Source of the DNA: Chitinophagaceae bacterium | Lineage (GTDB): Bacteria; Bacteroidota; Bacteroidia; Chitinophagales; Chitinophagaceae | Assembly (NCBI GenBank): GCA_947458275.1 | Contig: CANGYR010000003.1 | Coordinates: forward strand, 124,001-188,000 | Direction: 5' to 3' | Length of the DNA stretch: 64,000 bases | In this document: piece after piece, positions 1 to 8,582 of the stretch | How positions within the stretch are numbered: the stretch's first letter is position 1 | Layout: each line of letters begins with the position of its first letter | Notes under the pieces: generated by a model | The model's input: only the letters and a program-made list of their open reading frames with translations | What the model was told of the DNA's origin: nothing | Databases searched by the model: none | Made by a program: the position numbers and the translations under genes

Positions 1-3000
1 GACATCGGAAAAAAAATCTCTGTAGAAGATTATAACAAAAAGTGCAGAGAGGTGGTGATGCAGTTCAAAGACAAATGGGATGACATCACCAGAAAAATGG
101 GTTACTGGGTTGATCTGCATCATCCGTATGTGACTTTTGAAAACAACTATATTGAATCATTGTGGTGGTGTTTGAGTGAATTGTTTAAAAAAGGATATCT
201 GTATCAGAGTGTCAGTATACAACCCTACTCTCCTGCTGCGGGGACGGGACTTTCCTCTCATGAACTCAATCAGCCTGGAACATATAAAGATGTGAAGGAT
301 ACCAGTGCGGTGGTAATGTTTAAGGTTCATACTGACACAAACAATAAGCAGGCACAAAATATTTTTGAGCTTTTAAAAAACAATACAAGCGCCCACACTT
401 CAACAGAATTGTTTTTAATGGCCTGGACCACCACTCCGTGGACACTGCCATCCAACCTTGCATTAACCGTAGGTCCTGAGATAGATTACGTTGTGGTGCA
501 AACATTAAATCCATACACTTTCTTGCCTGTCAATGTAATTCTTGCCAAAGCACTGCTTGAAAAATACTTTAAAAAAGAAGGAGAAGATGCATCTCTTGAA
601 AGCTATCAGCAAGGAGATAAATTAATCCCCTGGAAAATCATTCATTCATTCAAGGGAAAAGAACTGGAAGGTGTAAAGTACGAACAACTCCTTCCTTTTG
701 AATCAAACACTATTGATAAAATTCAGGAAATCACTCCGGGCGCCGATCCTTTTAAAGTTATCATCGGAGATTTTGTCACCACAGAAGATGGTACAGGAAT
801 TGTGCATACTGCTCCTGCATTTGGTGCAGATGATTTTAAAGTAGGAAAAAAGAACAATATTGGTATTCTTACACTGGTAGACAAGCAAGGCAAGTTTATT
901 GATGGCGTAGGTGAATTCAGCGGAAGGTATGTAAAGAACTACAAGGATGACAAAGAGTATGTGGATGTCAATGTAGACATATCCGTAAAACTGAAAAAAG
1001 AAAACAGAGCGTTTAAAGTAGAAAAATACGAACACAATTATCCTCATTGCTGGAGAACGGACAAGCCGATTATCTACTACCCGCTTGATGCCTGGTTTAT
1101 TAAAACAACCGCAGCAAAAGAAAGAATGATTGAGTTGAATAAGACTATCAACTGGAAACCGGCTGCTACGGGTACAGGAAGATTTGGTAACTGGCTGGAG
1201 AATATGGTGGACTGGAATTTGAGCAGAAGCAGATACTGGGGAACGCCGCTTCCCATATGGAAAACGGAAGACGAAGAAGAAGAAAAATGCATAGGTTCTG
1301 TTGCTGAATTAAAAACCGAACTGGAGAAATCATTCAATGCAGGATTGTGGAAACCAGAAAACAATCAAGCCGTTGCAGATTATATTGATTATCTGGTTTC
1401 AGATTTACACAAACCATTTGTTGACAATATTATTTTGGTGAGTGATTCGGGCAAGCCGATGAAAAGAGTGGCTGATTTGATTGACGTTTGGTTTGACAGC
1501 GGAGCGATGCCCTATGCACAATGGCATTATCCGTTTGAAAACGAAGAAACATTCAAACAGAATTTTCCTGCCGACTTCATAGCGGAAGGTGTTGATCAGA
1601 CTCGAGGTTGGTTTTACACCCTGCATGTATTAGGCGTATTGCTTTTTGACAGTGTTGCGTACAAAACTGTTGTGAGTAATGGACTTGTGCTGGATAAAGC
1701 GGGGAATAAAATGAGTAAGCGTTTGGGCAATGTGGTTGATCCGTTCGAAACAATCAACAAATACGGTGCCGACGCAACCAGATGGTATCTGATTACCAAC
1801 GCCTCTCCCTGGGACAGCTTAAAATTTGATGAAGAAGGCATTAAAGAAGTACAAAGAAAATTCTTCGGAACACTCTACAACACCTATCAATTCTTTGCCT
1901 TGTATGCAAATCTGGATGGATTTGATTTCAGTGAATCTTATATCCCATTAGAAAAAAGACCTGAGATTGATCAGTGGATTATTTCTTCACTCAACAGTCT
2001 GGTAAAAACAACCGCTGAAAATTTTGATGCTTACGAACCTACACAGGCAGGAAGAGCCATTGAAGATTTTGTTGATAATCATTTGAGCAACTGGTATGTG
2101 CGGCTTTGCAGAAGGAGATTCTGGAAAGGTGAATATGAGCATGATAAAAAATGTGCTTATCAGACATTGTATGAATGCCTGGAAACATTATCCAGACTTA
2201 TTGCGCCGATTGCACCGTTCTTTGCAGACTGGCTTTTCAGTAATCTCAATGCGGTTACAAAAAGATTTGAAAACAACTCCGTACATCATGTTCTATATCC
2301 AATAGTACAAGAAGATGCTATTCAATCATCACTTGAAAAAAGAATGCAACTCGCTCAAGACACATCATCACTTATACTTTCCATCAGAAAAAAAGTAAAC
2401 ATCAAAGTAAGGCAGCCATTACAAAAAGTATTCATTCCTGCATTAGATAAAGAGATGTCTGACAATATCAAATTGATGGAGGCGATTATTAAAACAGAAA
2501 CAAATATTAAAGAAATAGAAATTCTTGATGCAAAAAATGATTTCATCAGGAAGAAAGCAAAAGCCAATTTCAAAACATTAGGTAAAAAACTGGGAGCAAA
2601 GATGAAATGGGCTGCCACCGAAATAGAAAAATTTGATAATGTATTAATAGAAAAAGTACAGCAGGGAGATTATGTGCTCAACCAGGAAATGGTGGAAAAA
2701 GGAGAAGAACCCATCAAAATTTCTGCAGAAGATCTGGAAATTATTACGGATGAAATACCCGGTTACGAGATTGCCGGTAAGGGTTCTTTGACCGTTGCGC
2801 TGGACATTAGCATATCACAATCGCTTCATAATGAGGGAAATGCGAGAGAATTAATCAACAGAATACAGAACATCAGAAAGGAAAACGGGTATGAGCTGAC
2901 CGACAGGATTGCAGTAAAAATTAGCGAAAATGCTGAACTTGAGGCGTCATTGTTGGAATTTAAGGACTATATTTGCCGCGAAATTTTGGCAGACAGTCTT

Positions 3001-3087
3001 ACATTTGATGCCTCGGTTTCAAACGGAACGAATGTAGAAATCAATGACATTCCTTTGATAATTGATATACAAAATAAAAGTGATTGA
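1..3087 (+). CDS. ileS: isoleucyl-tRNA synthetase, 3' part (5' end outside window)
   Basis: This enzyme charges tRNA-Ile with isoleucine in the cytoplasm. The reading frame is open from base 1, so the start codon and the N-terminal HIGH-type motif lie upstream of the window. The visible part carries the editing (CP1) domain, with the WTTTPWTLPSN segment near base 425, and the class I KMSKR loop (NKMSKRLGNVVD) near base 1708. The anticodon-binding domain and a long C-terminal extension follow. I see no C-terminal Cys4 zinc finger, which suits the long IleRS form usual in Bacteroidota (inference). The stop codon at 3085-3087 lies 2 bases before the ATG of the DksA-like gene, so the two are probably co-transcribed. 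Confidence 0.97.
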   Translation, partial: DIGKKISVEDYNKKCREVVMQFKDKWDDITRKMGYWVDLHHPYVTFENNYIESLWWCLSELFKKGYLYQSVSIQPYSPAAGTGLSSHELNQPGTYKDVKDTSAVVMFKVHTDTNNKQAQNIFELLKNNTSAHTSTELFLMAWTTTPWTLPSNLALTVGPEIDYVVVQTLNPYTFLPVNVILAKALLEKYFKKEGEDASLESYQQGDKLIPWKIIHSFKGKELEGVKYEQLLPFESNTIDKIQEITPGADPFKVIIGDFVTTEDGTGIVHTAPAFGADDFKVGKKNNIGILTLVDKQGKFIDGVGEFSGRYVKNYKDDKEYVDVNVDISVKLKKENRAFKVEKYEHNYPHCWRTDKPIIYYPLDAWFIKTTAAKERMIELNKTINWKPAATGTGRFGNWLENMVDWNLSRSRYWGTPLPIWKTEDEEEEKCIGSVAELKTELEKSFNAGLWKPENNQAVADYIDYLVSDLHKPFVDNIILVSDSGKPMKRVADLIDVWFDSGAMPYAQWHYPFENEETFKQNFPADFIAEGVDQTRGWFYTLHVLGVLLFDSVAYKTVVSNGLVLDKAGNKMSKRLGNVVDPFETINKYGADATRWYLITNASPWDSLKFDEEGIKEVQRKFFGTLYNTYQFFALYANLDGFDFSESYIPLEKRPEIDQWIISSLNSLVKTTAENFDAYEPTQAGRAIEDFVDNHLSNWYVRLCRRRFWKGEYEHDKKCAYQTLYECLETLSRLIAPIAPFFADWLFSNLNAVTKRFENNSVHHVLYPIVQEDAIQSSLEKRMQLAQDTSSLILSIRKKVNIKVRQPLQKVFIPALDKEMSDNIKLMEAIIKTETNIKEIEILDAKNDFIRKKAKANFKTLGKKLGAKMKWAATEIEKFDNVLIEKVQQGDYVLNQEMVEKGEEPIKISAEDLEIITDEIPGYEIAGKGSLTVALDISISQSLHNEGNARELINRIQNIRKENGYELTDRIAVKISENAELEASLLEFKDYICREILADSLTFDASVSNGTNVEINDIPLIIDIQNKSD

Positions 3088-3089
3088 TT

Positions 3090-4004
3090 ATGGCAACTAA
3101 AAAACCTGTAAAAAAAGCGGCAGCAAAAAAACCGGTTGCAAAACCCTCCGCTAAAGTGGTTAAAAAAGCTGCTCCTGTAAAAAAAGCCGCAAAGCCTGCT
3201 GCTAAGGTGGTAAAAAAAGCTGCAACAAAAAAACCGGTTGCAAAAGCTGCAACTAAAGTGGTAAAGAAAGTTGTTGCTAAAAAACCTGTAGCCAAAGTTG
3301 TCGTTAAAAAAACAGTTCCGGCTAAACCAAACAAGGTAGTTGCCAAACCTATTGCTAAAAAAATTGCACCTGCTCCCATTAAAAAACCTGTGAGCAAAGT
3401 AGCTGTTACTGCCCAGAAAACAACAGCCGTAAAACCCGAAGTGAAAACAGTAAAAAAAGTAGAAGAAAAAAAACAAGGAATTAAAGCTATTGCGGTTAAT
3501 CCTAAAGACATAAAAATTCCTGCACCCAAGCAGGTGGTAGTTCCAAAAATCAATACAAAAACATCTAAACCCTACAAACCGGATTTTACCAAATCTGTTT
3601 TGGATCAGGTAAAAAATAATCCTGCTGCACCAACCAACAGGTATTCAGATACTGAGTTATTGGAGTTTAAAGAACTCGTGCAAAGAAAACTAGAAACTGC
3701 AAAGAAAGAACTGCATTATCTTCAAGGTCTTATTACACGTAAAGATGATATGGGGGGAGATGAAAGTGAAAACAGATACATGACAATGGAAGATGGCAGT
3801 TTAAGTATGGAAAGAGAACAACTTAGTCAAATGGCCAGTCGCCAGATTACTTTCATCGACCATCTCGAAAAAGCATTGATGCGTATTGAAAATAAAACTT
3901 ACGGCATCTGCAGAGTTACAGGAAAATTGATAGATAAGGCAAGATTAAGAGCAGTTCCACATGCAACTTTGAGTATTGAAGCTAAAATGGGTATGACAAA
4001 ATAG
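3090..4004 (+). CDS. DksA/TraR-family protein with histone H1-like lysine/alanine-rich N-terminal tail
   Basis: 304 aa from ATG 3090; a TTG six bases upstream overlaps ileS and is less likely. Residues 1 to about 115 are an Ala/Lys/Pro/Val-rich tail with repeated KKPVAK, KKAA and KVVKK units, like bacterial histone H1-like (Hc1/AlgP-type) tails. A proline-rich linker follows. The last ~120 residues are a coiled-coil plus DksA/TraR C-terminal module ending in YGICRVTGKLIDKARLRAVP. Only one Cys of the usual C4 zinc finger is left, so zinc binding is doubtful. DksA-type proteins bind RNA polymerase; the basic tail suggests DNA or RNA binding (inference). Homologues next to ileS are common in Bacteroidota, but lspA, often the next gene, is absent here. 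Confidence 0.85.
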   Translation: MATKKPVKKAAAKKPVAKPSAKVVKKAAPVKKAAKPAAKVVKKAATKKPVAKAATKVVKKVVAKKPVAKVVVKKTVPAKPNKVVAKPIAKKIAPAPIKKPVSKVAVTAQKTTAVKPEVKTVKKVEEKKQGIKAIAVNPKDIKIPAPKQVVVPKINTKTSKPYKPDFTKSVLDQVKNNPAAPTNRYSDTELLEFKELVQRKLETAKKELHYLQGLITRKDDMGGDESENRYMTMEDGSLSMEREQLSQMASRQITFIDHLEKALMRIENKTYGICRVTGKLIDKARLRAVPHATLSIEAKMGMTK

Positions 4005-4022
4005 TAAACAGAAAAAAGTTTA

Positions 4023-5834
4023 TTATTTCACTTCCTGCATCTCTACAAGTCTTTTATAGAAACCATTTTGTTCCATAAGACTTTCGTGTGTACCCCTTTC
4101 AACAATTTCTCCTTTTTGTAATACGATTATTTCATCAGCATGTCTTACAGTACTTAATCTGTGAGCAATGACAATGGATGTTCTATTGCTCATCAGTTTG
4201 TTGATGGCATCCTGCACCAGACGTTCGCTTTCTGTATCCAGAGACGAGGTGGCTTCATCCAGAATCAGTATAGGTGGATTTTTCAATACGGCTCTCGCAA
4301 TGGTCAGGCGCTGACGCTCGCCGCCACTAAGTTTAGATCCCCGGTCTCCGATGTTGGCATCGTAAGCATTTTCTTTTGCCTGAATAAAATTCTCTGCATT
4401 GGCAATGCGTGCGGCATTTTTAATATCATCCATATTGGCATTATCCATGCCTAATGCAATGTTGCCAGCAATCGTATCATTGAATAATATGGGTTCTTGT
4501 GTAACAATACTGATATGATTTCTCAAAGAATGTAAAGCATATTCCTTTATATTAATTCCATCAATTAGAATCTCTCCTCCACTGACATCGTGAAATCTGG
4601 GAATAAGATCGGCAAGTGTAGATTTACCGGCACCGCTGCTGCCTACCAGTGCAACTGTTTTCCCTTTTGTAATGGTGAGGTTGATGTTTTTCAAAATAGA
4701 AAATCCTTCATAGGCAAAATCCACTCCTTTGAATTCAATGCTATGATTAAAGTTTTCCATTTTTTTACCGTCGGAATTTTCATCCACAACAACAGGTGCA
4801 TTCAGAACCTGCTCAATGCGGTGAATAGCGGCCGAACCTTTTTGCATATTGCTGAAGGCGGTGGAGATAGATTTAGCCGGATTGATGATGTTGTAAAACA
4901 GGCCCATATAAGTTAAGAACAATGCGCCATTTAATGAAATTTCATGAGACAAAACCAACCTTCCGCCAAACCATAATATTCCAGAAAAAATTGTCACCCC
5001 CATCAACTCACTCATCGGAGATGCGAGGTCTCTCCTGAAACCAATTTGATTTCTTGCATCGAGCAAATCTTTACTCAAATCAGCAAATTTCTGCCTTAAT
5101 TTATTTTCAACATTAAATGCTTTTATAACACGAAGTCCTCCGAGTGTTTCATCCAAAGCAGACAAAGTCTCACCTGTCTTTTCAGAAACTCTCATTGATT
5201 GCTTTTTCAAAGATCTGCTGACTCTGCCAATAAAAATTCCCATCAAGGGAAGCGATATCAATATAAAAGAGGTAAGTTCGGGACTGATATAAAAAAGAAC
5301 AATCAGATTGATGATGATGGATAAAGGATCTTTGACCCAGCCTTCCAGTGTTGAAACGACTGAAGTTTCTATTTCATAAATATCATTGGTCATTCTGCTC
5401 ATCAAATCTCCTTTTCTCTGTTCGGTAAAATAGCCAATCGGAAGCTTTAATATTTTATCATACATTTCAGAACGAAATCTGTTGATCACCTGATTTTTTA
5501 TCGGACCAAGAATTCTTGCTGCGAGATAAATAAATACATTTTTCAATAAAATAGATAGTATAATCATTGTACACACTATTCCCAGTGCGTAAAAAGAATC
5601 TCCTTTCTGTATAAGTTCGTGCAGAAAATGGTTAATCCAGTTTAATACAGGATTGGAGGACGACTTATCGGATGTGTTCGTATTGTTTGCTCCAAATAAC
5701 AATTGCAAAAAAGGGAAAAGCATCCCAAGTGAAACCAAAGAAAAAACTATGGAAAGGACTACAAATAACAGATAATAAAGGACAGAAATTTTATACTCGG
5801 ACAGGTATTTAAATACTCTTGAATATCTTCTCAT
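4023..5834 (-). CDS. ABC exporter, MsbA-like (fused membrane and ATPase domains)
   Basis: 603 aa from ATG 5834; an in-frame TTG at 5861 would add nine residues. Residues 1-320 form a six-helix exporter membrane domain. The C-terminal ATPase domain is complete: Walker A GSSGAGKST, Q-loop (VTQEP), signature LSGGERQR, Walker B LILDEAT and switch His (IAHRLS). It is a homodimer-type flippase or exporter of the inner membrane. MsbA homologues flip lipid A core, but sequence alone cannot separate lipid from drug export. It converges on the DksA-like gene (18-bp gap) and diverges from rbfA with a 63-bp gap, so the two promoters must overlap. Confidence 0.93.
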   Translation of the reverse strand: MRRYSRVFKYLSEYKISVLYYLLFVVLSIVFSLVSLGMLFPFLQLLFGANNTNTSDKSSSNPVLNWINHFLHELIQKGDSFYALGIVCTMIILSILLKNVFIYLAARILGPIKNQVINRFRSEMYDKILKLPIGYFTEQRKGDLMSRMTNDIYEIETSVVSTLEGWVKDPLSIIINLIVLFYISPELTSFILISLPLMGIFIGRVSRSLKKQSMRVSEKTGETLSALDETLGGLRVIKAFNVENKLRQKFADLSKDLLDARNQIGFRRDLASPMSELMGVTIFSGILWFGGRLVLSHEISLNGALFLTYMGLFYNIINPAKSISTAFSNMQKGSAAIHRIEQVLNAPVVVDENSDGKKMENFNHSIEFKGVDFAYEGFSILKNINLTITKGKTVALVGSSGAGKSTLADLIPRFHDVSGGEILIDGINIKEYALHSLRNHISIVTQEPILFNDTIAGNIALGMDNANMDDIKNAARIANAENFIQAKENAYDANIGDRGSKLSGGERQRLTIARAVLKNPPILILDEATSSLDTESERLVQDAINKLMSNRTSIVIAHRLSTVRHADEIIVLQKGEIVERGTHESLMEQNGFYKRLVEMQEVK

Positions 5835-5897
5835 TTTAATAAATATGCGTAGAAAGAGCAAAGTAACTAATTTTACATTGATTTAAAGCAAAATGAT

Positions 5898-6275
5898 ATG
5901 ACAGAAGGAAAAAGACAAAAACAAGTGGCAGCTGTACTTGAAAAAGAACTGAATGATATTTTCCAGCGGCTTGGACTTGCTATGATAGACGGAGGAATGA
6001 TTTCCATTTCAGCTGTTAAAATTACTCCCGACTTGTTTGAAGCAAGAATATACCTGAGTTTTTTTAAGGTAAACAATCCTGCAGACACACTGAAAAGCAT
6101 ACAAGAGAGAGCATGGGAAATAAAAAAAGAACTTACGGCAAGGGTAAGGCATCAATTGAGATCGATGCCTCAATTATCTTTTTACATTGATGACACGCTT
6201 GAATATGTTGACAAAATGGAACAGCTGTTCAAAGAGATCAAACAAGAAGAAGAAAAAATAAAGAAAAAACCCTGA
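5898..6275 (+). CDS. rbfA: ribosome-binding factor A
   Basis: 125 aa, normal length for RbfA, a KH-fold protein that binds the 30S subunit during 16S rRNA 5'-end maturation and cold adaptation. The N-terminus (MTEGKRQKQVAAVLEKELNDIF) and the ARIYLSFF and RHQLRSMPQLSFYIDDT segments are typical of the family. The C-terminus is a Lys/Glu-rich tail. It lies 6 bases upstream of the LolC/E-like permease gene and is probably co-transcribed with it. TAATTTTA upstream (about 5869-5876) is a 7/8 match to the Bacteroidota -7 box. Confidence 0.95.
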   Translation: MTEGKRQKQVAAVLEKELNDIFQRLGLAMIDGGMISISAVKITPDLFEARIYLSFFKVNNPADTLKSIQERAWEIKKELTARVRHQLRSMPQLSFYIDDTLEYVDKMEQLFKEIKQEEEKIKKKP

Positions 6276-6281
6276 CAATTC

Positions 6282-7502
6282 ATGTACCTGAATTTTGCGT
6301 GGCGATACTTTAAAGCAAAAAAATCTGCCAATGCCATCAATATCATTGCATGGGTGACGGCAGGTGTCATTGCATTTGCCACTTCTTGTCAGATACTAGT
6401 ATTAAGTGTCTTCAACGGCTTTGAAGACCTCGTCAAGTCAATGTATTCGTCATTTTATTCCGATATAAAAATCATTCCATCTTCAGGAAAGACTTTTATT
6501 ATCACCCATTTACAATCAAACGAAATAAAAAAAATTAAAGGGGTTGATGCAGTTTCATTCATTGCAGAAGAGAAAGCATTACTGCAAAACGGTCCTGCGC
6601 AATCTGTAATACAATTAAAAGGCGTCGATTCAAATTTTTACAAAGTAAGTGGGTTGACAACAAAAATCACCGAAGGAACTTTCAAGATTGGGGATGCCGA
6701 CAATCCCAAAGCTGTTTTAGGTATTGGCGTACAATATGCCACCGGAATAAATCTGGACCCGGCATTGAATCTAGAAGAGACCACCGTTATTTTACCTAAA
6801 TGGAATGTTCAAAGCAATGATCCCTTGACAAGTCTGAGTGAAGGTGTGATTACCCCATCTGGGATTTTTACTATTCAGCAAGAGTTTGATAACAGCTATG
6901 CTGTTACTAATATAGATTTTGTCAAACAACAAATGGGTATCGCTGATAATTCTTTCAGTTCAGTTGAAATAAAATTAAATCCCAATGCTGACGAAGATAA
7001 AATCAGGAAGTCCATCCAAAAGCTTTTGGGGGGAAATTATGTGATTCAATCCAGATATGAACAGAATGCAAGTCTATATCGTACCATGAAGTTGGAAAAG
7101 TGGATCATTTATGCAGTACTAACGCTTATACTTGTGATTGCCGCCTTCAATATGATCAGCGCACTCACAATGCTTGTTCTGGAAAAGAAACAGGATATTT
7201 CAATATTACAAAGTATGGGGGCAAGCAATCATCAAGTTAAAAAAATATTTCTCAGCGAAGGATTGTTATTGGGAGTTATAGGTTCAGTAATTGGCATTTC
7301 TCTTGCACTTGTCATTTGCCTGCTTCAAATAAAATTTAAATTCATAAAACTTCAGGGAGGATCATTTCTGATTGATTATTTTCCTGTAAAACTTTTGCCG
7401 GCAGATTTTTTACTAGTTGCTGCAACCGCAATGGCGATAACCATATTGGCTTCATGGTTGCCTGCTCAAAAAGCATCGCAACAACCAATTCTACTCAGAT
7501 AA
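6282..7502 (+). CDS. FtsX/LolC-E-type ABC permease
   Basis: 406 aa with the MacB/LolE layout: one N-terminal membrane helix (about residues 20-45), a large periplasmic domain (about 50-260) and three C-terminal helices (about 270-295, 320-345, 370-395). The start MYLNFAWRYFKAKKSANAIN and the ISILQSMGAS cytoplasmic loop are typical of lipoprotein-releasing permeases. In the Lol system such permeases extract lipoproteins from the inner membrane together with the ATPase LolD. No LolD-like ATPase is adjacent, so the partner must be encoded elsewhere. rbfA followed by this permease is a frequent Bacteroidota gene pair (recalled, not checked). Confidence 0.88.
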   Translation: MYLNFAWRYFKAKKSANAINIIAWVTAGVIAFATSCQILVLSVFNGFEDLVKSMYSSFYSDIKIIPSSGKTFIITHLQSNEIKKIKGVDAVSFIAEEKALLQNGPAQSVIQLKGVDSNFYKVSGLTTKITEGTFKIGDADNPKAVLGIGVQYATGINLDPALNLEETTVILPKWNVQSNDPLTSLSEGVITPSGIFTIQQEFDNSYAVTNIDFVKQQMGIADNSFSSVEIKLNPNADEDKIRKSIQKLLGGNYVIQSRYEQNASLYRTMKLEKWIIYAVLTLILVIAAFNMISALTMLVLEKKQDISILQSMGASNHQVKKIFLSEGLLLGVIGSVIGISLALVICLLQIKFKFIKLQGGSFLIDYFPVKLLPADFLLVAATAMAITILASWLPAQKASQQPILLR

Positions 7503-7506
7503 TTAT

Positions 7507-8340
7507 TTAATAATCCCCTAAAGTTTCGGGTAATTGTTCGAGCGCTCTTTTTAATTGATCATCATTGGGAGCGATGCCGTGCCATTCGTGTGTGCCTTCC
7601 ATAAAATCAACACCCTTGCCCATTATGGTATGCATTAAGATAACTACCGGCTTGCCTTTCCCAAGCATTGATTTGGCTTGTTGAATTCCGGCAACTACTT
7701 CATCCATATCATTGCCGTTCATTTCTGTTACCAGCCAGTCAAATGCCTCAAACTTGGCTCTCAGATTGCCTAATTTCATCACATCATCTGTAGAACCGTC
7801 AATTTGCTGTCCGTTACAGTCAATGGTAGCAATCAGGTTATCTACTTTCTTATGAGCAGCAAATAAAATCGCTTCCCAGTTTTGTCCCTCATCCAGTTCA
7901 CCATCTCCATGCAACGAATAAACGATGTGAGCATCTTTGTTCAGTTTTTTGGTGAGTGCCGCACCAACTGCCACGCTCAATCCTTGTCCCAATGAACCAC
8001 TTGCCATCCTTACTCCGGGCAAATGTTCGTGCGTGGTAGGATGTCCCTGCAACCTGCTATTGAGTTTTCTGAAAGTGGCGAGTTCATTCACCGGAAAATA
8101 ACCACTGCGTGAAAGGCAACTATAAAATACAGGAGATATATGACCATTGCTGAGAAAAAATAAATCTTCGCCGATTCCATCCATGTTGAATGAATTATTA
8201 TGACGCATTTCTTTAAAATACAAAGCTGTAAGAAAATCTGCACAACCCAGTGAACCACCGGGGTGACCACTTTGTACGCCATGAACCATTCTTACAATAT
8301 CTCTTCTGATTTGTGTTGCAATATCTTTTAATTGATGCAT
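7507..8340 (-). CDS. transketolase, N-terminal (thiamine diphosphate-binding) subunit
   Basis: 277 aa, covering only the N-terminal third to half of a full transketolase. Thiamine diphosphate/Mg-binding features are visible: HGDGELDEGQNWEA, GSLGQGLSVAVG and the GHPGGSLG start. Split transketolases work as a heterodimer with a separate C-terminal (pyrimidine-binding plus C-terminal domain) subunit in the pentose phosphate pathway. That partner normally sits directly downstream, but here the next gene downstream is the convergent permease gene 4 bases away, so the subunit is orphaned. A complete Bacteroidota promoter lies upstream (8379-8409). Confidence 0.92.
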   Translation of the reverse strand: MHQLKDIATQIRRDIVRMVHGVQSGHPGGSLGCADFLTALYFKEMRHNNSFNMDGIGEDLFFLSNGHISPVFYSCLSRSGYFPVNELATFRKLNSRLQGHPTTHEHLPGVRMASGSLGQGLSVAVGAALTKKLNKDAHIVYSLHGDGELDEGQNWEAILFAAHKKVDNLIATIDCNGQQIDGSTDDVMKLGNLRAKFEAFDWLVTEMNGNDMDEVVAGIQQAKSMLGKGKPVVILMHTIMGKGVDFMEGTHEWHGIAPNDDQLKRALEQLPETLGDY

Positions 8341-8378
8341 GTTATTTTATATTTATTTATAATAACTGAAAATGTACA

Positions 8379-8409
8379 CAAACCTAAATGAATGTAAATC
8401 AATTACAAA
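8379..8409 (-). promoter_or_regulatory. Bacteroidota promoter of the transketolase gene
   Basis: On the minus strand TTTG (8409-8406) is followed by exactly 19 nt and then TAGGTTTG (8386-8379), matching TTTG-N19-TAnnTTTG. The predicted transcript start lies near 8372, leaving a leader of about 30 nt. Confidence 0.7.
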
Positions 8410-8437
8410 GAAAATTTTCTACAACTTAAAAAAATAA

Positions 8438-8455
8438 ATTATTTTATAAAATAAT
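8438..8455. repeat. perfect 18-bp palindrome in AT-rich divergent intergenic region
   Basis: ATTATTTTATAAAATAAT reads identically on both strands. It lies about 29 bp upstream of the transketolase -33 box and 127 bp upstream of the WecA-like gene. The 8341-8582 intergenic region is very AT-rich, so chance is possible. Apart from this palindrome, the transketolase promoter and a 7/8 -7 box (TATCTTTA, 8552-8559) for the downstream gene, I see nothing else in it. Confidence 0.45.
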
Positions 8456-8582
8456 AAGTAATTAGTTTAATGCAAATGAATTACAATAAAGAAAATATGT
8501 AAACGCCTATAAAGATGCTGCATTAAAATTCTTTAATTAAAAGTTAAATTCTATCTTTACTAGAGATATAAACGATCGTAGC

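Noticed and set aside
2967-3553. Long open frames antisense to the DksA-like tail
   Set aside because: They arise from the repetitive Lys/Ala codons of the real gene and encode Phe/Thr-rich nonsense; the sense gene has a clear domain.
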